Positions 44,928 through 45,610 of a stretch of DNA of 45,610 nt are shown here, piece by piece. Origin of the DNA: Planctomycetales bacterium (GTDB lineage Bacteria > Planctomycetota > Planctomycetia > Pirellulales > Pirellulaceae). The notes under the pieces are model-generated. The model was not told the DNA's origin. It searched no databases and worked only from the letters and a program-made list of their open reading frames with translations. Each line of letters opens with the position of its first letter. The stretch's first letter is position 1. Position numbers and translations under genes: made by a program. The stretch spans positions 1 through 45,610 of the forward strand of contig JAGQPS010000008.1 of NCBI GenBank assembly GCA_020426595.1. Direction: 5' to 3'.

Positions 44928-45610
44928 TCACGAGCCGAGCAGTCCACGAAAGAAGCCCTTGGCCGACGCGCCCAGCGTTCGCGTCCGGTAGCCACCTTCC
45001 TGCACGACGAGCGTTGGCAAATCGAGGCGACCAATGGCCCGCCCATTCGCCTCGAAGTCCCTGGGGCCCAAACTCCAGGTCCCGGTCGGATCCCCCTTGG
45101 CGGGATCGAGCCCCAATGCGACGACGAGATAGTCGGGGCGAAATTCCCGAATCCGTTTGATCGCATGCTCGAGGGCGACAAGGTACCCCGGACCATCGAG
45201 TTGTTCCGGAAGTGGGAAGTTGAGGTTGTATCCCGCGCCGTCGCCGACTCCCGCTTCGTCCTCGAAACCGGTGAAGTAGGGATACGCGAACGAAGGATCG
45301 CCATGTAGCGAAACGGTCAGCACATCGTTCCGATCATAGAAGATGTCCTGTTGTCCGTTCCCATGGTGGTAGTCGATGTCGAGGATCGCCACCTTGCCAC
45401 GGCGGCTGAGTTGCTGAGCTCCGATCGCCGCGTTGCTGAAGTAACAAAACCCGCCAAAACTTCGTCGCTCCGCGTGATGCCCGGGTGGTCGCACCAAGGC
45501 ATAGGCCGTTCTTCGGCCCGCCAACAATCCATCGGTAGCCGTCAGCACGCAGTCGACGGCGGCCTTCGCGGCGGGGAACGCGTTGCGATTGATCGGAGTG
45601 AACGTGTCGA
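44928..45610 (-). CDS. Histone deacetylase/acetoin-utilisation family amidohydrolase (5' end cut off)
   Basis: The frame is open from the stop at 44928 to the right window edge, so only about 227 C-terminal residues are seen. It carries the HDAC/AcuC core in order: ALVRPPGHHAE, GFCYFSNAAIGAQ, ILDIDYHHGNGQQDIFY (the zinc-site Asp and His), SLHGDPSFAYPYFTG, VVALGLDPAKGDPTG and VVQEGGYR. These belong to zinc-dependent deacetylases that act on acetylated lysine or polyamines. Such enzymes are cytoplasmic. The bacterial substrate is not deducible. Confidence 0.9.
   Translation of the reverse strand, partial: DTFTPINRNAFPAAKAAVDCVLTATDGLLAGRRTAYALVRPPGHHAERRSFGGFCYFSNAAIGAQQLSRRGKVAILDIDYHHGNGQQDIFYDRNDVLTVSLHGDPSFAYPYFTGFEDEAGVGDGAGYNLNFPLPEQLDGPGYLVALEHAIKRIREFRPDYLVVALGLDPAKGDPTGTWSLGPRDFEANGRAIGRLDLPTLVVQEGGYRTRTLGASAKGFFRGLLGS

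Overview
The window looks like chromosomal DNA of a planctomycete, probably a Pirellulales-type member of the PVC group. By eye it is GC-rich. It carries the marker families of that group: a PSCyt1-DUF1549-DUF1553 protein paired with a Tat-exported DUF1501 protein, a PVC-type membrane-bound dehydrogenase fused to a CxxCH heme domain, an ECF sigma factor next to a receptor-like protein kinase, and many secreted or membrane proteins. I see no rRNA, tRNA, CRISPR array, insertion sequence or phage gene. The right edge cuts through a gene.

Left part (1-9.7 kb). A 75-residue protein, a TatD-like metallohydrolase, a very large YfhO-like membrane protein and a Skp/OmpH-like periplasmic chaperone lie on the + strand. 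They converge on an exported six-bladed NHL-repeat protein. Divergent from the NHL gene is a compact + strand run: a fused Sua5-like/low-molecular-weight phosphatase protein, rpiB and mog.

Middle (9.7-24.8 kb). On the - strand come a DUF486 membrane protein and a tight proteolysis group: an HDOD regulator with a dead GGDEF domain, a site-2 protease and an M3 peptidase, the last two 3 bp apart. An SLC13-type anion symporter follows on the + strand and a family 9 glycosyltransferase on the - strand. A 755-bp gene-free stretch contains short interspersed repeats. Then comes the PSD1/DUF1501 pair and, on the opposite strand, endonuclease IV.

Right part (25-45.6 kb). A secreted Gfo/Idh-like oxidoreductase is divergent from a 1566-residue mosaic protein (ceramidase-like, dehydrogenase propeller, HEAT-like region, cytochrome c, carbohydrate-binding-like tail). 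After a 660-bp structured leader region lie the ECF sigma factor and a protein kinase whose N-terminus carries an anti-sigma-type HX3CX2C motif. Two glycosyltransferases and a DSD1-like PLP enzyme follow. The - strand then holds a MoxR-DUF58-transglutaminase operon and a partial histone-deacetylase-family gene.

The most interesting elements are the sigma/ZAS-kinase pair, which suggests a one-protein receptor and anti-sigma factor, the 1566-residue mosaic enzyme, and the degenerate Sua5 domain fused to a tyrosine phosphatase. All functions are inferred from recognised motifs. No database search was run.
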